From: Azoarcus olearius | GTDB taxonomy: Bacteria; Pseudomonadota; Gammaproteobacteria; Burkholderiales; Rhodocyclaceae | DNA: 64,000 nt | Direction of reading: 5' to 3' | Assembly: GCF_001682385.1 (NCBI RefSeq) | Contig: NZ_CP016210.1 | Span: 992,001 to 1,056,000, forward strand | Part shown: positions 1 through 11,517 of the stretch, piece after piece | Position numbering within the stretch: position 1 is the first letter of the stretch | Layout: every line of letters begins with the position of its first letter | Program-made: the position numbers and the translations under genes | The notes under the pieces: model-generated | Database searches by the model: none | What the model was told of the DNA's origin: nothing | Seen by the model: only the letters and a program-made list of their open reading frames with translations

Positions 1-399
1 GAGCTGTCCGGCGCGCGCTGCGTGCTGATCAACATCACCGCCAGCAAGTCGCTGAAGATGTCGGAAGTGCGCGACGCGGTGAAGACGGTGCAGGCCTTCG
101 CCGCGCCGGAAGCCTTCGTCAAGTACGGCACCGTGTTCGACGAGAGCATGGGCGACAACATCCGCATCACCGTGGTCGCTACCGGCCTGGGCACCCCGCG
201 CGCCGCGCGCCAGCCGGTGATGCAGGTTGTGCAGGGCACCGGCACTTACGGCCCGATGGGCGGTGTCGATGCCAACCCCGCGATGCCGGAGGTGTTCCGC
301 ACCGGCCGCGGCGGCGCCCGCACCACCGTGGATGCGATGGCGAGCAACGGCATGGGCAATTACGACATCCCCGCTTTCCTGCGCCGTCAGGCCGACTAA
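1..399 (+). CDS. ftsZ: Cell division protein FtsZ, C-terminal part (5' end outside window)
   Basis: Reading frame is open from base 1, so the gene starts before the window; 132 residues remain. The visible part is the C-terminal GTPase-activating subdomain of this tubulin-like GTPase (around MGDNIRITVVATG), then a short variable linker, then the conserved terminal peptide YDIPAFLRRQAD that in the family docks FtsA/ZipA at the division ring. The linker is short and Gly/Ala/Pro rich. lpxC follows on the same strand, the usual end of the dcw cluster in proteobacteria, with a strong terminator in between. Identification is secure; only the missing N-terminus limits it. Confidence 0.97.
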   Translation, partial: ELSGARCVLINITASKSLKMSEVRDAVKTVQAFAAPEAFVKYGTVFDESMGDNIRITVVATGLGTPRAARQPVMQVVQGTGTYGPMGGVDANPAMPEVFRTGRGGARTTVDAMASNGMGNYDIPAFLRRQAD

Positions 400-422
400 G
401 CACTGCGGCGTCCAGCCGCAGC

Positions 423-481
423 CGACGGGCATCCCGTGCGTGCCGCCGCCTCCGGCGCGCGCGGGATGCCCGTCGCTTTTT
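423..481 (+). terminator. Intrinsic terminator after ftsZ
   Basis: A 14-bp stem is formed by 423-436 (CGACGGGCATCCCG) and 462-475, with a GC-rich loop, followed by C and five T at 477-481. It lies 24 nt after the ftsZ stop and closes the division cluster before lpxC. Confidence 0.85.
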
Positions 482-564
482 CCTATCGCCGCGATAGCGC
501 CCCCGCTGCCGGAAGCCCTCCATGGCACGTGCTAAACTATTGGCGTGATGAAGGAAAACAACAA

Positions 565-1488
565 ATGATCCGGCAACGTACGCTCAAGTCCACGGTCAAG
601 GCGACCGGGGTCGGCCTCCATGGCGGGCGCAAGGTCAACCTTGTGCTGCGGCCTGCTGCGCCGGATACCGGCATCGTCTTCCATCGCGTCGACCTCGATC
701 CGCCGCTCGACCTGCCCGCCGATCCGTACGCCGTCTGCGACACCCGCATGTGCTCCGGGCTGGAGAAGGGCGGCCAGAAGGTCGGCACCGTCGAGCACCT
801 GATGTCCGCGCTGGCCGGGCTGGGTATCGACAATCTGCATATCGACGTCGATGCGCCGGAAATTCCCATCCTCGACGGCAGCTCCGGCCCCTTCGTGTTC
901 CTGCTGCAGTCCGCCGGCATCGAGGAGCAGAAGGCGCCCAAGCGCTTCCTGCGGGTCAAGAAGCCGGTGGAGTACCGCGAGGGCGACAAATGGGTGCGGC
1001 TGGAACCCTACGACGGTTTCCGGCTCGACTTCTCGATCGTCTTCAATCATCCGGCCATCGACAGCACCTCGACCGCGGTCAGCATCGACTTCGCCACCCA
1101 CTCCTATGTGCGCGATGTCGCGCGGGCGCGCACCTTCGGCTTCATGCAGGATGTCGAGTTCATGCGCGCCAACGGGCTGGCGCTGGGTGGCAGCCTGGAA
1201 AACGCGATCGTGATGGACGAGTACCGGGTGCTCAACGCCGACGGGCTTCGCTACGCGGACGAGTTCGTCAAGCACAAGGTGCTCGATGCGATCGGCGACC
1301 TCTATCTGTGCGGCCATCCGCTGCTGGCGCGTTATTCGGCTCACAAGTCCGGCCATGCCTTGAACAACCAGATCCTGCGTGTGCTGCTCGAAGACCGCAG
1401 CGCCTGGGAGATCGTCAGCTTCGAACGCGAGGCCGCGACGCCGCCGGCGGTGGCCCACCAGTTCGCGCCGGTGCTGGCGGCCGCGTGA
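565..1488 (+). CDS. lpxC: UDP-3-O-acyl-N-acetylglucosamine deacetylase LpxC
   Basis: Zinc-dependent deacetylase that carries out the committed step of lipid A synthesis in the cytoplasm. 307 residues, the normal family length. The zinc ligands are visible: His78 in [15 protein letters not shown], and the [10 protein letters not shown] motif supplying His and Asp near residue 237-241; the later HKSGHALNN holds the catalytic histidine. The frame is open upstream, but the ATG at 565 follows GAAGGAAAACAACAA and gives the canonical N-terminus [19 protein letters not shown]. Position after ftsZ is conserved in proteobacteria. A TAAACT element just upstream (about 532-537) may be the -10 box. Confidence 0.97.
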   Translation: MIRQRTLKSTVKATGVGLHGGRKVNLVLRPAAPDTGIVFHRVDLDPPLDLPADPYAVCDTRMCSGLEKGGQKVGTVEHLMSALAGLGIDNLHIDVDAPEIPILDGSSGPFVFLLQSAGIEEQKAPKRFLRVKKPVEYREGDKWVRLEPYDGFRLDFSIVFNHPAIDSTSTAVSIDFATHSYVRDVARARTFGFMQDVEFMRANGLALGGSLENAIVMDEYRVLNADGLRYADEFVKHKVLDAIGDLYLCGHPLLARYSAHKSGHALNNQILRVLLEDRSAWEIVSFEREAATPPAVAHQFAPVLAAA

Positions 1489-1522
1489 GCGCTCCGCACC
1501 CATCAAAAACCGGACGGGCGCA

Positions 1523-1711
1523 ATGCTGATCATGCGGCTCGCCATCCTGCTCGTGGTGCTGGGCACCGGCGGCTCGCTGCTGCTGTGGCTCGCCACCGGC
1601 AAGCCGCGCTACAAGGCGTGGGCGTGGAAAAGCCTGCGCTTCGGGCTGGTCGTGGTGTTGGTGTTCTTCGCGCTGCTTCTGGTCGAACGGGTGCTCGCCC
1701 CCACCCTTTGA
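1523..1711 (+). CDS. Small two-helix membrane protein, unknown function
   Basis: 62 residues from the ATG at 1523. Two hydrophobic helices are visible, roughly residues 4-24 ([20 protein letters not shown]) and 40-57 ([18 protein letters not shown]), separated by a short basic loop ([14 protein letters not shown]), so both ends are probably on the same side of the inner membrane. It starts 34 nt after lpxC and ends 4 nt before the convergent dciA gene, so it may be co-transcribed with lpxC. I do not recognise the family and assign no function. Clean positive-inside pattern and codon use like its neighbours favour a real gene. Confidence 0.6.
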   Translation: MLIMRLAILLVVLGTGGSLLLWLATGKPRYKAWAWKSLRFGLVVVLVFFALLLVERVLAPTL

Positions 1712-1715
1712 CGCT

Positions 1716-2144
1716 TCAGCTGCTGCGTCGCGCCAGCCGTTCCAGCGATGCGCGCAGCGGCGAATCCGCCGGCAGCGTGGCGGCAAAGTCGGTGATGCTG
1801 CTGCGCGCCGTCTGCGAGATGTGGCGCTCCGGCGGCGGCCGGCGCCATTCCGCCTGCTGTGGCGTCGCCACCTTCACCTTGATCGACTGCAGCGGATAAC
1901 CGGCCTGGAGAAACTGGGCCTGCAGGCTGGGCAGCATCTGCTTGAGCCGGCTGGCGGCCGCCCCGCCCTGTGCGGCGATGACGAGCGCGTCGTCCTTGAT
2001 GTTGGCGACGCGGCACGCGTCGGCCAGCGCCGGCGGCAGCAGGCGTTCCAGCACGCCCTGCAGGCGGCGCAGCCGGGCGGCGTGGTCTTGCAGGCGGGCG
2101 AGGGCGTCGCCGCTGCCGAGGTAGCGTTGCAGGAGTCGGGTCAT
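1716..2144 (-). CDS. dciA: DciA-like protein (DUF721), putative replicative helicase loader
   Basis: 142 residues on the reverse strand, ATG at 2144. The middle of the protein ([22 protein letters not shown] followed by [14 protein letters not shown]) matches the DUF721/DciA fold, a KH-like domain. In bacteria without DnaC or DnaI, DciA proteins assist loading of the replicative helicase DnaB. The C-terminus (from about residue 95) is Arg/Pro/Ser-rich and low-complexity. It is divergent from secA, an arrangement common in beta- and gammaproteobacteria, with about 105 nt between the two starts that must hold both promoters. The family call is good; the helicase role is transferred from family knowledge. 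Confidence 0.8.
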   Translation of the reverse strand: MTRLLQRYLGSGDALARLQDHAARLRRLQGVLERLLPPALADACRVANIKDDALVIAAQGGAAASRLKQMLPSLQAQFLQAGYPLQSIKVKVATPQQAEWRRPPPERHISQTARSSITDFAATLPADSPLRASLERLARRSS

Positions 2145-2249
2145 GGTGCGGCGCGGAGGGCGTTTTGGTGGCGCCAGTGGCGCGTCATGGGGCGATTAAC
2201 GCGACATGATAAACTCGCCGCTTTGCCGAATCGACCTCGCCCCCATCTC

Positions 2250-4979
<2,730 letters not shown>

Positions 4980-5006
4980 CCGTGCGGCGTCGCCACAGCT
5001 TTGAAG

Positions 5007-5027
5007 GACGGCCCCTTGCGGGCCGTC
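5007..5027 (+). terminator. Probable terminator hairpin after secA
   Basis: GACGGCCC (5007-5014) and GGGCCGTC (5020-5027) form an 8-bp perfect stem with loop CTTGC, 28 nt after the secA stop. The following TGCATTTG is a poor U-tract, so termination may be partial. Confidence 0.5.
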
Positions 5028-5055
5028 TGCATTTGCGGCGGCGGGGAGAGGGATC

Positions 5056-6537
5056 ATGGCGAACAGACCCGACGACAAGAGCGGCGCACAGCGTCCGCAG
5101 CAGGCACGCGAACCACGTGGCGCGCAGGAATGGGTGGTGCATATCCGCGAGCAGGAGATGCCGGGATTCGGCGCCACGGTGGCGGCGGTGCACCGCGTCA
5201 CCGGCGACGAGCAGGCCTCCGCCGGGCGCCTCGCCCAGGTCATCCTGCAGGATGCGGCGCTCACCACCAAGGTGCTCAAGCTTGCCAACAGCGCCTACTA
5301 CAACCCCACCCGCCAGCCAATCAGCACCATCAGCCGCGCCATCGTGGTGCTCGGCTTCAATGTCGTCGTCGAGATCGCGATCGGCATCATGCTGGTCGAT
5401 GCGCTGCTGACCGGGGGCGTGCGCCAGCGCGTGGTGGCCGAGATGGCGCGTTCCTTCCATGCCGCGGTACAGGCGCGCGCGCTGCTGCAGTTGCGCAAGG
5501 AGCGCGTGGGCGAGGAAGTCTTCATCGCCGCGCTGCTGGCCCGCGTGGGCGAGATGGCGTTCTGGTGTTTTGGCGGCGCCACCGCGCAGCGGCTGGATGG
5601 CCTGCTCGGCGCCGGCAACCTGGGGCCGGAGGAGGCGCAGCAGGCGGTGCTCGGCTTCGGCCTGCGCCAGCTTTCGCTGGGCCTGGCACGCGAATGGCGC
5701 CTGGGCAGCCTGCTAGTCGAGGTGCTCGAAGCGCGCCCGCGTCCCACGGTGGAGGAACTGGCGGTGGCGCACGCCCATCGTCTTGCCGCCACGGCCGAGA
5801 AGGGCTGGGACAGTCCGGCAATGGAGGCGATGTTCGAAAGCCTCGCGGTGTTCACCGGCGAGCCGGTGGAAGTCTTGCGGCCGCTGCTGGCGGCCAGTGC
5901 CGCGGAGGCCGCGCAGATCGCGAGCTTTTACGGCGCCAGCGAGGCCGGGCGGATGATTCCGCTGCCGGCTCCGGCCGTACTGGATACCGCCGCCGCCGAA
6001 CCGCTGAAGGAGGCGGACCCGCTGCTGCAGCTGCGGATCCTGCGGGAAATATCCGGACGGGTCGCGGCGGGGGCGTCGGTGGGCGAGGTGCTCGAGCTCG
6101 TGCTCGAGGGCATCTACCGCGCGGTGGGCTTCGAGCGGGTGTTGTTCGCGCTGCTCGCGCCCAACCGCCAGCAGTTGGTCGGCAAGGCGGCGCTCGGGCG
6201 CGGTGCGGAGGCCTTGTCGCAGCGTTTCGTATTCACGCTGGACCAGGCGGCGGACGATCTGCTCAACGCCTTCTTCCGCTCACCGCGATTGATGCGGCTG
6301 GGCCCCGGGCAGCACCCCGCGGGCCTGGACGCGGGGCGGCTCGAACTGGTGGCCGGCGCCGCGCATGGCTGCATCGCGCCGATCCAGGTGCAGGGACGCC
6401 TGATCGGGCTGTTCTACGCGGACCGCCCCCGCGCCCGGACGCCGATCGACGACGACAGTCTGGCCAGCATGTTGCTGTTCAGCCAGCAGGTTTCCCTTGC
6501 CGCCGCGCGCGGCCTGCCGGGGGCCCGCCAGCAGTAG
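5056..6537 (+). CDS. HDOD-GAF domain signalling protein
   Basis: 493 residues. Residues about 30-230 are an HDOD domain ([17 protein letters not shown], then [19 protein letters not shown] and [14 protein letters not shown]), a catalytically degenerate relative of HD phosphohydrolases. Residues about 330-485 look like a GAF domain ([18 protein letters not shown] at its start; [11 protein letters not shown] near its end), a small-molecule or protein sensing fold. HDOD proteins act in bacterial signalling, motility and stress, mostly by protein contacts; no specific ligand can be read here. ATG 5056 is preceded by GGGGAGAGGGATC, a good ribosome site. It stands alone between secA and argJ. A second, shorter HDOD gene is at 18018-18857. 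Confidence 0.8.
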   Translation: MANRPDDKSGAQRPQQAREPRGAQEWVVHIREQEMPGFGATVAAVHRVTGDEQASAGRLAQVILQDAALTTKVLKLANSAYYNPTRQPISTISRAIVVLGFNVVVEIAIGIMLVDALLTGGVRQRVVAEMARSFHAAVQARALLQLRKERVGEEVFIAALLARVGEMAFWCFGGATAQRLDGLLGAGNLGPEEAQQAVLGFGLRQLSLGLAREWRLGSLLVEVLEARPRPTVEELAVAHAHRLAATAEKGWDSPAMEAMFESLAVFTGEPVEVLRPLLAASAAEAAQIASFYGASEAGRMIPLPAPAVLDTAAAEPLKEADPLLQLRILREISGRVAAGASVGEVLELVLEGIYRAVGFERVLFALLAPNRQQLVGKAALGRGAEALSQRFVFTLDQAADDLLNAFFRSPRLMRLGPGQHPAGLDAGRLELVAGAAHGCIAPIQVQGRLIGLFYADRPRARTPIDDDSLASMLLFSQQVSLAAARGLPGARQQ

Positions 6538-6622
6538 CGACCGGATCGGCTATGATCGCGGGCGCCCGTATCCACCCAGCCGGCCCGCCGCCGGCTGCTC
6601 TTACCAGTCCGGAGACATCCGC

Positions 6623-7864
6623 ATGGCAGTCAATCTGAATACCCCGAATCCCGCTGACCTCCTGCCGGTTGCCGGCGTCCGACTCGGCGTGGCCGAAGCG
6701 GGCATCCGCAAGGCCAATCGCCGTGACCTGACGGTGATCGAGCTGGCCGCTGGAGCGCGTGTTGCCGGTGTGTTCACCACCAACCGCTTCTGCGCTGCGC
6801 CGGTGCAGGTGTGCAAGGCCAACCTCGCCGCCGGCAATCCTATTCGCGCGCTGGTGATCAACACCGGCGTCGCCAACGCCGGCACCGGCGAGCCCGGGCT
6901 GGCGGCGGCCAACGCCACCTGCGATGCGCTCGCACGCGGACTCGGCATCGACGCCGGCCAGGTGCTGCCGTTTTCCACCGGCGTGATCCTCGAGCCGCTG
7001 CCGGTCGATCGCCTGGTCGCCGGCCTGCCGCGCGCGATCGCCGACCTGCGCGCCGACGCCTGGTTCGATGCGGCCCACGCGATCATGACCACCGATACGC
7101 TGGCGAAGGCGGTGTCGAGCACCGTGGAGATCGGCGGCCGCACGGTCACGCTCACCGGCATCAGCAAGGGCGCCGGCATGATCAAGCCCAACATGGCGAC
7201 GATGCTCGGCTATCTCGCCTGCGACGCCGCCGTCAGCCAGGCCCTGCTCGACGAACTGGTGAAGGAGGCGGCCGACCTGTCCTTCAACAGCATCACCGTC
7301 GATGGCGACACCTCCACCAACGACTCCTTCATCCTGATCGCCACCGGCCAGGCGGGCCATGCCGAAATCACCGACCCCGCCTCCGCCGACTACCGGGCGC
7401 TGCGCGATGCCGTGGTCGATGTCGCGATCCGTCTTGCGCAGGCCATCGTGCGCGACGGCGAGGGCGCCACCAAGTTCATGACCATCGCGGTCGAAGGCGG
7501 CAAGGACCGCGAGGAGTGCCGCAAGGTGGCTTATGCGGTGGGGCATTCGCCGCTGGTCAAGACCGCCTTCTTCGCCTCCGATCCCAACCTCGGTCGCATC
7601 CTCGCGGCGATCGGCTATGCCGGCATCGGCGATCTGGACGTCGCTGCGCTGCGGGTGTGGCTGGGCAGCCCGCAAGAGTCCGTGCTGGTCGCCGAGCACG
7701 GCGGCCGCGCCGCGAGCTATCGCGAGGAGGACGGCGCCCGCATCATGAAAGAGGCGGAACTGACGATCCGCATCGACCTGGCCCGCGGCGGCGCCAGCGC
7801 GACCGTGTGGACCTGCGATTTCTCCTACGACTACGTCAAGATCAACGCCGATTATCGGAGCTGA
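6623..7864 (+). CDS. argJ: Glutamate N-acetyltransferase / amino-acid acetyltransferase ArgJ
   Basis: Transfers the acetyl group from N-acetylornithine to glutamate (cyclic arginine pathway); bifunctional family members also use acetyl-CoA. 413 residues. The self-cleavage motif is intact: [16 protein letters not shown], with the predicted cut between Ala192 and Thr193, where Thr193 becomes the N-terminal nucleophile of the beta chain. The substrate loop [13 protein letters not shown] is also present. ATG 6623 follows CCGGAGACATCCGC. The frame is open upstream to 6497, but the conserved ArgJ N-terminus supports 6623. No other arg genes are nearby. Whether it is mono- or bifunctional cannot be decided from sequence alone. 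Confidence 0.95.
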   Translation: MAVNLNTPNPADLLPVAGVRLGVAEAGIRKANRRDLTVIELAAGARVAGVFTTNRFCAAPVQVCKANLAAGNPIRALVINTGVANAGTGEPGLAAANATCDALARGLGIDAGQVLPFSTGVILEPLPVDRLVAGLPRAIADLRADAWFDAAHAIMTTDTLAKAVSSTVEIGGRTVTLTGISKGAGMIKPNMATMLGYLACDAAVSQALLDELVKEAADLSFNSITVDGDTSTNDSFILIATGQAGHAEITDPASADYRALRDAVVDVAIRLAQAIVRDGEGATKFMTIAVEGGKDREECRKVAYAVGHSPLVKTAFFASDPNLGRILAAIGYAGIGDLDVAALRVWLGSPQESVLVAEHGGRAASYREEDGARIMKEAELTIRIDLARGGASATVWTCDFSYDYVKINADYRS

Positions 7865-7978
7865 GCGGCGCTCCGGCGCGGCCGGGTGGCGTGATATCGT
7901 CATGGCGCCCGGGCGCGGCAGCGTGCGGGTGCGGTCGCGCCGCTGCGACCGCCCCAGGCGCCGATCACCGGAGGGGGG

Positions 7979-8809
7979 ATGGTAAGGCCAAGCAGGCGGG
8001 CGGCTTTCGCTTGCCATATCGGCGGACGCGCCGAACAGCAGGATCGTGCTGCGTGCTTCACCAGCCGTGACGGCCGCAATCACCTGCTGGTCGTCGCCGA
8101 CGGCATGGGCGGCCACCAAGGCGGTGAGCTGGCCTCGCACGTCGTCATGGAAGTGGCGGAGCGGGCGTGGTCGGCGCTCGACGGCCTGCCCCACGCCCCG
8201 GCGAGCTTTCTGGAACGTGTGTGCCAGCAGGCACATGCCGAAATCCGGCTGGCCGGCCAGGCGCGCGGACTGCGGCCGTGCTCCACGCTGGCGGCGCTGC
8301 TGGTGTCGCCGCATCGCGCGTGGTGGAGCTATGTCGGCGACAGCCGCATCTATGTGTTCCGCGACGGTCGCCCGCTGTGGCGCACCGAGGACCACACCGT
8401 CGTCCAGCAACTCGTGCGCAGCGGCCGCATCAGCGAAGCGGAGGTCGTCGATCACCCCGATCGCAACAAGCTGCTGCGCGGCCTGGGGGGTGACGAGCCG
8501 CTGCGCGCCACCCATGGCCAGCTCCGCATCGACGCGGCCACCGGCTTCGTGCTGTGCACCGACGGTTTCTGGGCGACGACGTCGACGGAAGAGATGGCCC
8601 CGCTGCTGAGCGCGTCCGACCTGGCTGCTGCGTGCACGAACGCCGTTGCAGCGGCGGCGCAGCGCGGCGGCCCCGAGAGCGACAACGTCACCATCGCCGT
8701 GCTGCAGCCGGAACGGCGCACGCAGGCCGTGAACCATCGCCAGCTCTGGCCCTTGTACGGTGCGCTCGGGCTGGCGCTGCTGCTGCTGTTTTCCCGCTTT
8801 TTCAATTGA
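7979..8809 (+). CDS. Membrane-anchored PP2C-family Ser/Thr protein phosphatase
   Basis: 276 residues. PP2C motifs: GGRAEQQDRA near residue 15-24 (metal Asp), VVADGMGGHQGGE at 39-50, YVGDSRIYVFRDG, a DHTVVQQLVRSG stretch, CTDGFW, and SDNVTIAVL at the end of the catalytic domain; all metal-binding Asp positions expected for a Mn/Mg-dependent phosphatase are seen. The last about 20 residues (LYGALGLALLLLFSRFF) form a transmembrane tail, so the catalytic domain sits on the cytoplasmic face. GAGGGGGG lies just before the ATG. It is followed after 12 nt by a lipoprotein gene and lies opposite a kinase gene (reverse strand), suggesting a kinase-phosphatase pair. Confidence 0.88.
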   Translation: MVRPSRRAAFACHIGGRAEQQDRAACFTSRDGRNHLLVVADGMGGHQGGELASHVVMEVAERAWSALDGLPHAPASFLERVCQQAHAEIRLAGQARGLRPCSTLAALLVSPHRAWWSYVGDSRIYVFRDGRPLWRTEDHTVVQQLVRSGRISEAEVVDHPDRNKLLRGLGGDEPLRATHGQLRIDAATGFVLCTDGFWATTSTEEMAPLLSASDLAAACTNAVAAAAQRGGPESDNVTIAVLQPERRTQAVNHRQLWPLYGALGLALLLLFSRFFN

Positions 8810-8821
8810 TGTCCGGTAACC

Positions 8822-9841
8822 ATGGATAGAATCCCGCGCCTTGCGCCCTTCGTTTTCCTGCTCGCGCTACACGGCTGCGCCGGACTCGGCAGCGGTGGGA
8901 ACGGGACCGACTCCCAGGGCGCCGTGCAGCCGGCCGCGCCAGCGGCAGAAACCCCGCAGGCGGGAGCACGCAGCGCGCCGGTGCGCGACCTGCGCTGGAT
9001 CATCGACCGCCTGCAGGACGGCCAGCTGGCCGAAGGGCGCGAGGCCCTGGTGGGCTATCTGCGGCGTGAACCGGGCAATCCCACCGCGCGCAGCCTGCTG
9101 CAGCAGATCGACACCGATCCGGTCGCATTGCTGGGCCGCAACTACACCACCTACACGCTGCGTCCGGGCGAAACGCTGGGGGAAATCGCCGGCCGTCACC
9201 TGGGTGATCCGCTGCGCTTTGTGGCGCTGGCGCGCTACAACGGTATCGAACGCGCGCGCAGCGTGGTGGCCGGGCAGAGCCTGAAGATTCCGGCCGGGCG
9301 CGGCGGTGTGGCCGCCAGTGCGCCGCCGCCGGCTACCGAAGCCGACGTGGTACCGGCGGAGGAGCGCGCCGAACAATTCCAGAAGCGTATCGAGGCCGAA
9401 CTGGCCGCGGGCCGGATCGACAGCGCCAACGCGGCAATCGAGCAGGCGCGGGCGGAAAGCCCGGGTGGAAGCGGCTGGAACGGCTGGCTGGACCCGCTGG
9501 CGCGGCGTGCGCGCGCACTGGCATTCCAGCAGCGCGGGCTCGCCCAGCTCGATCGCAGGCAGCACGAGGCGGCTTACGACAGCCTGGGACAGGCGTTGGC
9601 GCTGGAGCCCGATCTGCAGCCGGCGGCGCGCCAGCGTCAGGCGGTGCGCGGCAAGCTGGTGGCGGAATATCACGAGGCCGCGGTGGTGCGTTATCGCAAC
9701 CAGCAGCTCGATGAGGCGATCGCCCTGTGGGACAAGGCCTTGAAGCTGGACCCGGGTTTCGAGCCCGCGCGCGGCTACCGCACGCGCGCGCTGGAGCTGA
9801 AGCGCCGGCTGCAGGCGCTGGGCGCGGCCGGCAACGGCTGA
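8822..9841 (+). CDS. LysM- and TPR-containing lipoprotein
   Basis: 339 residues. The N-terminus MDRIPRLAPFVFLLALHGC is a lipoprotein signal with lipobox ending at Cys19, so the mature protein is lipid-anchored, most likely in the outer membrane. Residues about 100-150 form a LysM domain (YTLRPGETLGEIAGRHLGDP ... SVVAGQSLKIP), the fold that binds peptidoglycan glycans. The C-terminal half has TPR-like helices (AYDSLGQALALEPDLQPA; DEAIALWDKALKLDPGFEPA) for protein contacts. It starts 12 nt after the phosphatase gene and is probably co-transcribed. It ends 4 nt before the convergent kinase gene. Role unknown; context suggests an envelope component of the phospho-signalling module. Confidence 0.82.
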   Translation: MDRIPRLAPFVFLLALHGCAGLGSGGNGTDSQGAVQPAAPAAETPQAGARSAPVRDLRWIIDRLQDGQLAEGREALVGYLRREPGNPTARSLLQQIDTDPVALLGRNYTTYTLRPGETLGEIAGRHLGDPLRFVALARYNGIERARSVVAGQSLKIPAGRGGVAASAPPPATEADVVPAEERAEQFQKRIEAELAAGRIDSANAAIEQARAESPGGSGWNGWLDPLARRARALAFQQRGLAQLDRRQHEAAYDSLGQALALEPDLQPAARQRQAVRGKLVAEYHEAAVVRYRNQQLDEAIALWDKALKLDPGFEPARGYRTRALELKRRLQALGAAGNG

Positions 9842-9845
9842 GGCC

Positions 9846-11510
9846 TCAGGGCACGAATTCGGTCGGTTCGGGGGCGGCCGCGCTTGCGCCGCGCCGCCTC
9901 GGACGGCCCTCTGCCTGGCCGGAACGGGCCTGCAGCATGCGTGCCTCGAGCGAATCGGCCATTGCGTTGTAGGCGCTGAAGACCCGCTCGAACTCATCGC
10001 TGCGATGCATGCGGATGCGGCTGTCGAAGCGGCCCTGCGCGATGCGCCCGAGCGCGACGCGCAGGGTCTCGATCGGCACCAGCAGGCGCCGCGACAACAT
10101 ATAGGCGCCGACGAACACCGTGCCGAGCGTGACCAGCATCGCCGCGATCATCGCCGCCAGCGTGGTGCGATTGGCCGCGGTGAGCGCGTCGGTGCTCAGT
10201 CCCACCTCAAGGCGGCCGAGTTCGTGGCGCTCGTACTGGATAGGGGATTCGAACAGCAGGTAGGGGTTGCCTTCGGCATCGGAGGCGGAATAGACCTCCT
10301 GCTGGCCGCGCTCCATCAGACGCTGTTCGGTCGGGGGCTTTGCCGCCGGCTGGCCGACCCGTTCGGCGTCGGTGCTGGCCACGACCCGGCCGCCGCGATT
10401 GCTGATCGCCAGATGCACGATCTCGCGGTTGCGCGCCATCTCGTTCACCAGCGCCTGCATCGCGATCCCGTCGTCCAGCAGCAGGTCTTCGGCGCTTTCC
10501 ACCGCCAGCATCTGGGTCAGGGTCAGCCCGTAGTCGAGGGCGAGGCGCTCCATCGCCCGGTTCTGCTTGTAGTAGACGACGCCCAGCCCGAGCGCCACGG
10601 TAATGGCGACGAGCGCGCCCATCACCGCCGTCCAGCGCACGCGGATCGGCACGATGCGACGACCGGCCCAGGCGTCCTCGCGCTCGGCCACGGTGTCGTC
10701 GATACGGCGCAGGTCGTCGATCAACTCGGCGCCGCTCTGATAACGCTCGGCGGGGTCCTTGGCGAGCAGCGTGCGGACCACGTCGAGCAGTGCGTCAGGG
10801 GTGTCGGGATCGAGCGGGCGGCAGGGCGGCGCGGCGTCGTTGAGGATGCGGCGCAGCAGCTCGTTCACCTCGTCGCCATGGAAAGGCGTGTGTCCGGCGA
10901 GCAGCCAGTACAGCACCACGCCGAGCGAATACAAGTCGCTGCGGCCGTCGATGCCCTTGCCGCGGATCTGCTCGGGCGACATGTAGTCCGGCGTGCCGGC
11001 AATGACATGGGCGGTGCCGCGGCTGGCGGCGCTGCCACTGCGCAGGCGCGCGATGCCGAAGTCCATCACCTTGACGTTGCCGTTCAGGCTGGTGACGGCG
11101 ATGTTGTCGGGCTTGATGTCCTGATGCACCACGGCCTGACGATGCGCATAGTCCAGCGCGTCGGCAATCTGGATGGCGATGCGGATGACGGTGCAGACCG
11201 GGAGGCGGCCGCGCTGTTCGACGAAGGCCGCCAGGGTCGGGCCCTGCAGCAGTTCCATCGCGATGAAGGGTTCGCCGTCGCTGACACCGACGTCGAAGAT
11301 GGTGACGATGCCAGGGTGGGACAGTGTGCCGGCGACGCGCGCTTCCGCGAGGAAGCGCTCCCGGTAGTCTTCGCGCTCCGCGTATTCGCGCCGCAGGGTC
11401 TTGATCGCCAGCATGCGACCGATGTCGGGGTCGTAGCCGCGATAGATGACGGAAATCGCGCCCCGGCCGAGTTCGCCGTGCAGCGTGTGGCGGCCGAGGT
11501 GGGTCTTCAT
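9846..11510 (-). CDS. Transmembrane Ser/Thr protein kinase with periplasmic sensor region and C-terminal HAMP
   Basis: 554 residues from ATG 11510. N-terminal eukaryotic-like kinase domain (about 8-270): glycine loop GELGRGAISVIYRG, Lys37 in AIK, catalytic loop HQDIKPDN (Asp131, Asn136), DFG at 150-152, SPE at 178-180. The loop has HQD where Arg is usual, so regulation by activation-loop phosphorylation may differ. A membrane helix (about 294-314) leads to a periplasmic region of about 135 residues resembling a small Cache/PDC sensor (IVHLAISNRGGRVVASTD), a second helix (about 451-473), then HAMP (about 474-527) and a short basic Ala/Pro tail. Having HAMP last, with no output after it, is odd. 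The start is 7 nt after the FHA gene, so the two are one operon. Confidence 0.88.
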   Translation of the reverse strand: MKTHLGRHTLHGELGRGAISVIYRGYDPDIGRMLAIKTLRREYAEREDYRERFLAEARVAGTLSHPGIVTIFDVGVSDGEPFIAMELLQGPTLAAFVEQRGRLPVCTVIRIAIQIADALDYAHRQAVVHQDIKPDNIAVTSLNGNVKVMDFGIARLRSGSAASRGTAHVIAGTPDYMSPEQIRGKGIDGRSDLYSLGVVLYWLLAGHTPFHGDEVNELLRRILNDAAPPCRPLDPDTPDALLDVVRTLLAKDPAERYQSGAELIDDLRRIDDTVAEREDAWAGRRIVPIRVRWTAVMGALVAITVALGLGVVYYKQNRAMERLALDYGLTLTQMLAVESAEDLLLDDGIAMQALVNEMARNREIVHLAISNRGGRVVASTDAERVGQPAAKPPTEQRLMERGQQEVYSASDAEGNPYLLFESPIQYERHELGRLEVGLSTDALTAANRTTLAAMIAAMLVTLGTVFVGAYMLSRRLLVPIETLRVALGRIAQGRFDSRIRMHRSDEFERVFSAYNAMADSLEARMLQARSGQAEGRPRRRGASAAAPEPTEFVP

Positions 11511-11517
11511 CGGGCGC

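Noticed and set aside
6479-8737. Reverse-strand frame of about 750 codons opposite argJ and the phosphatase
   Set aside because: Spans two well-supported genes on the other strand; shadow of high GC.
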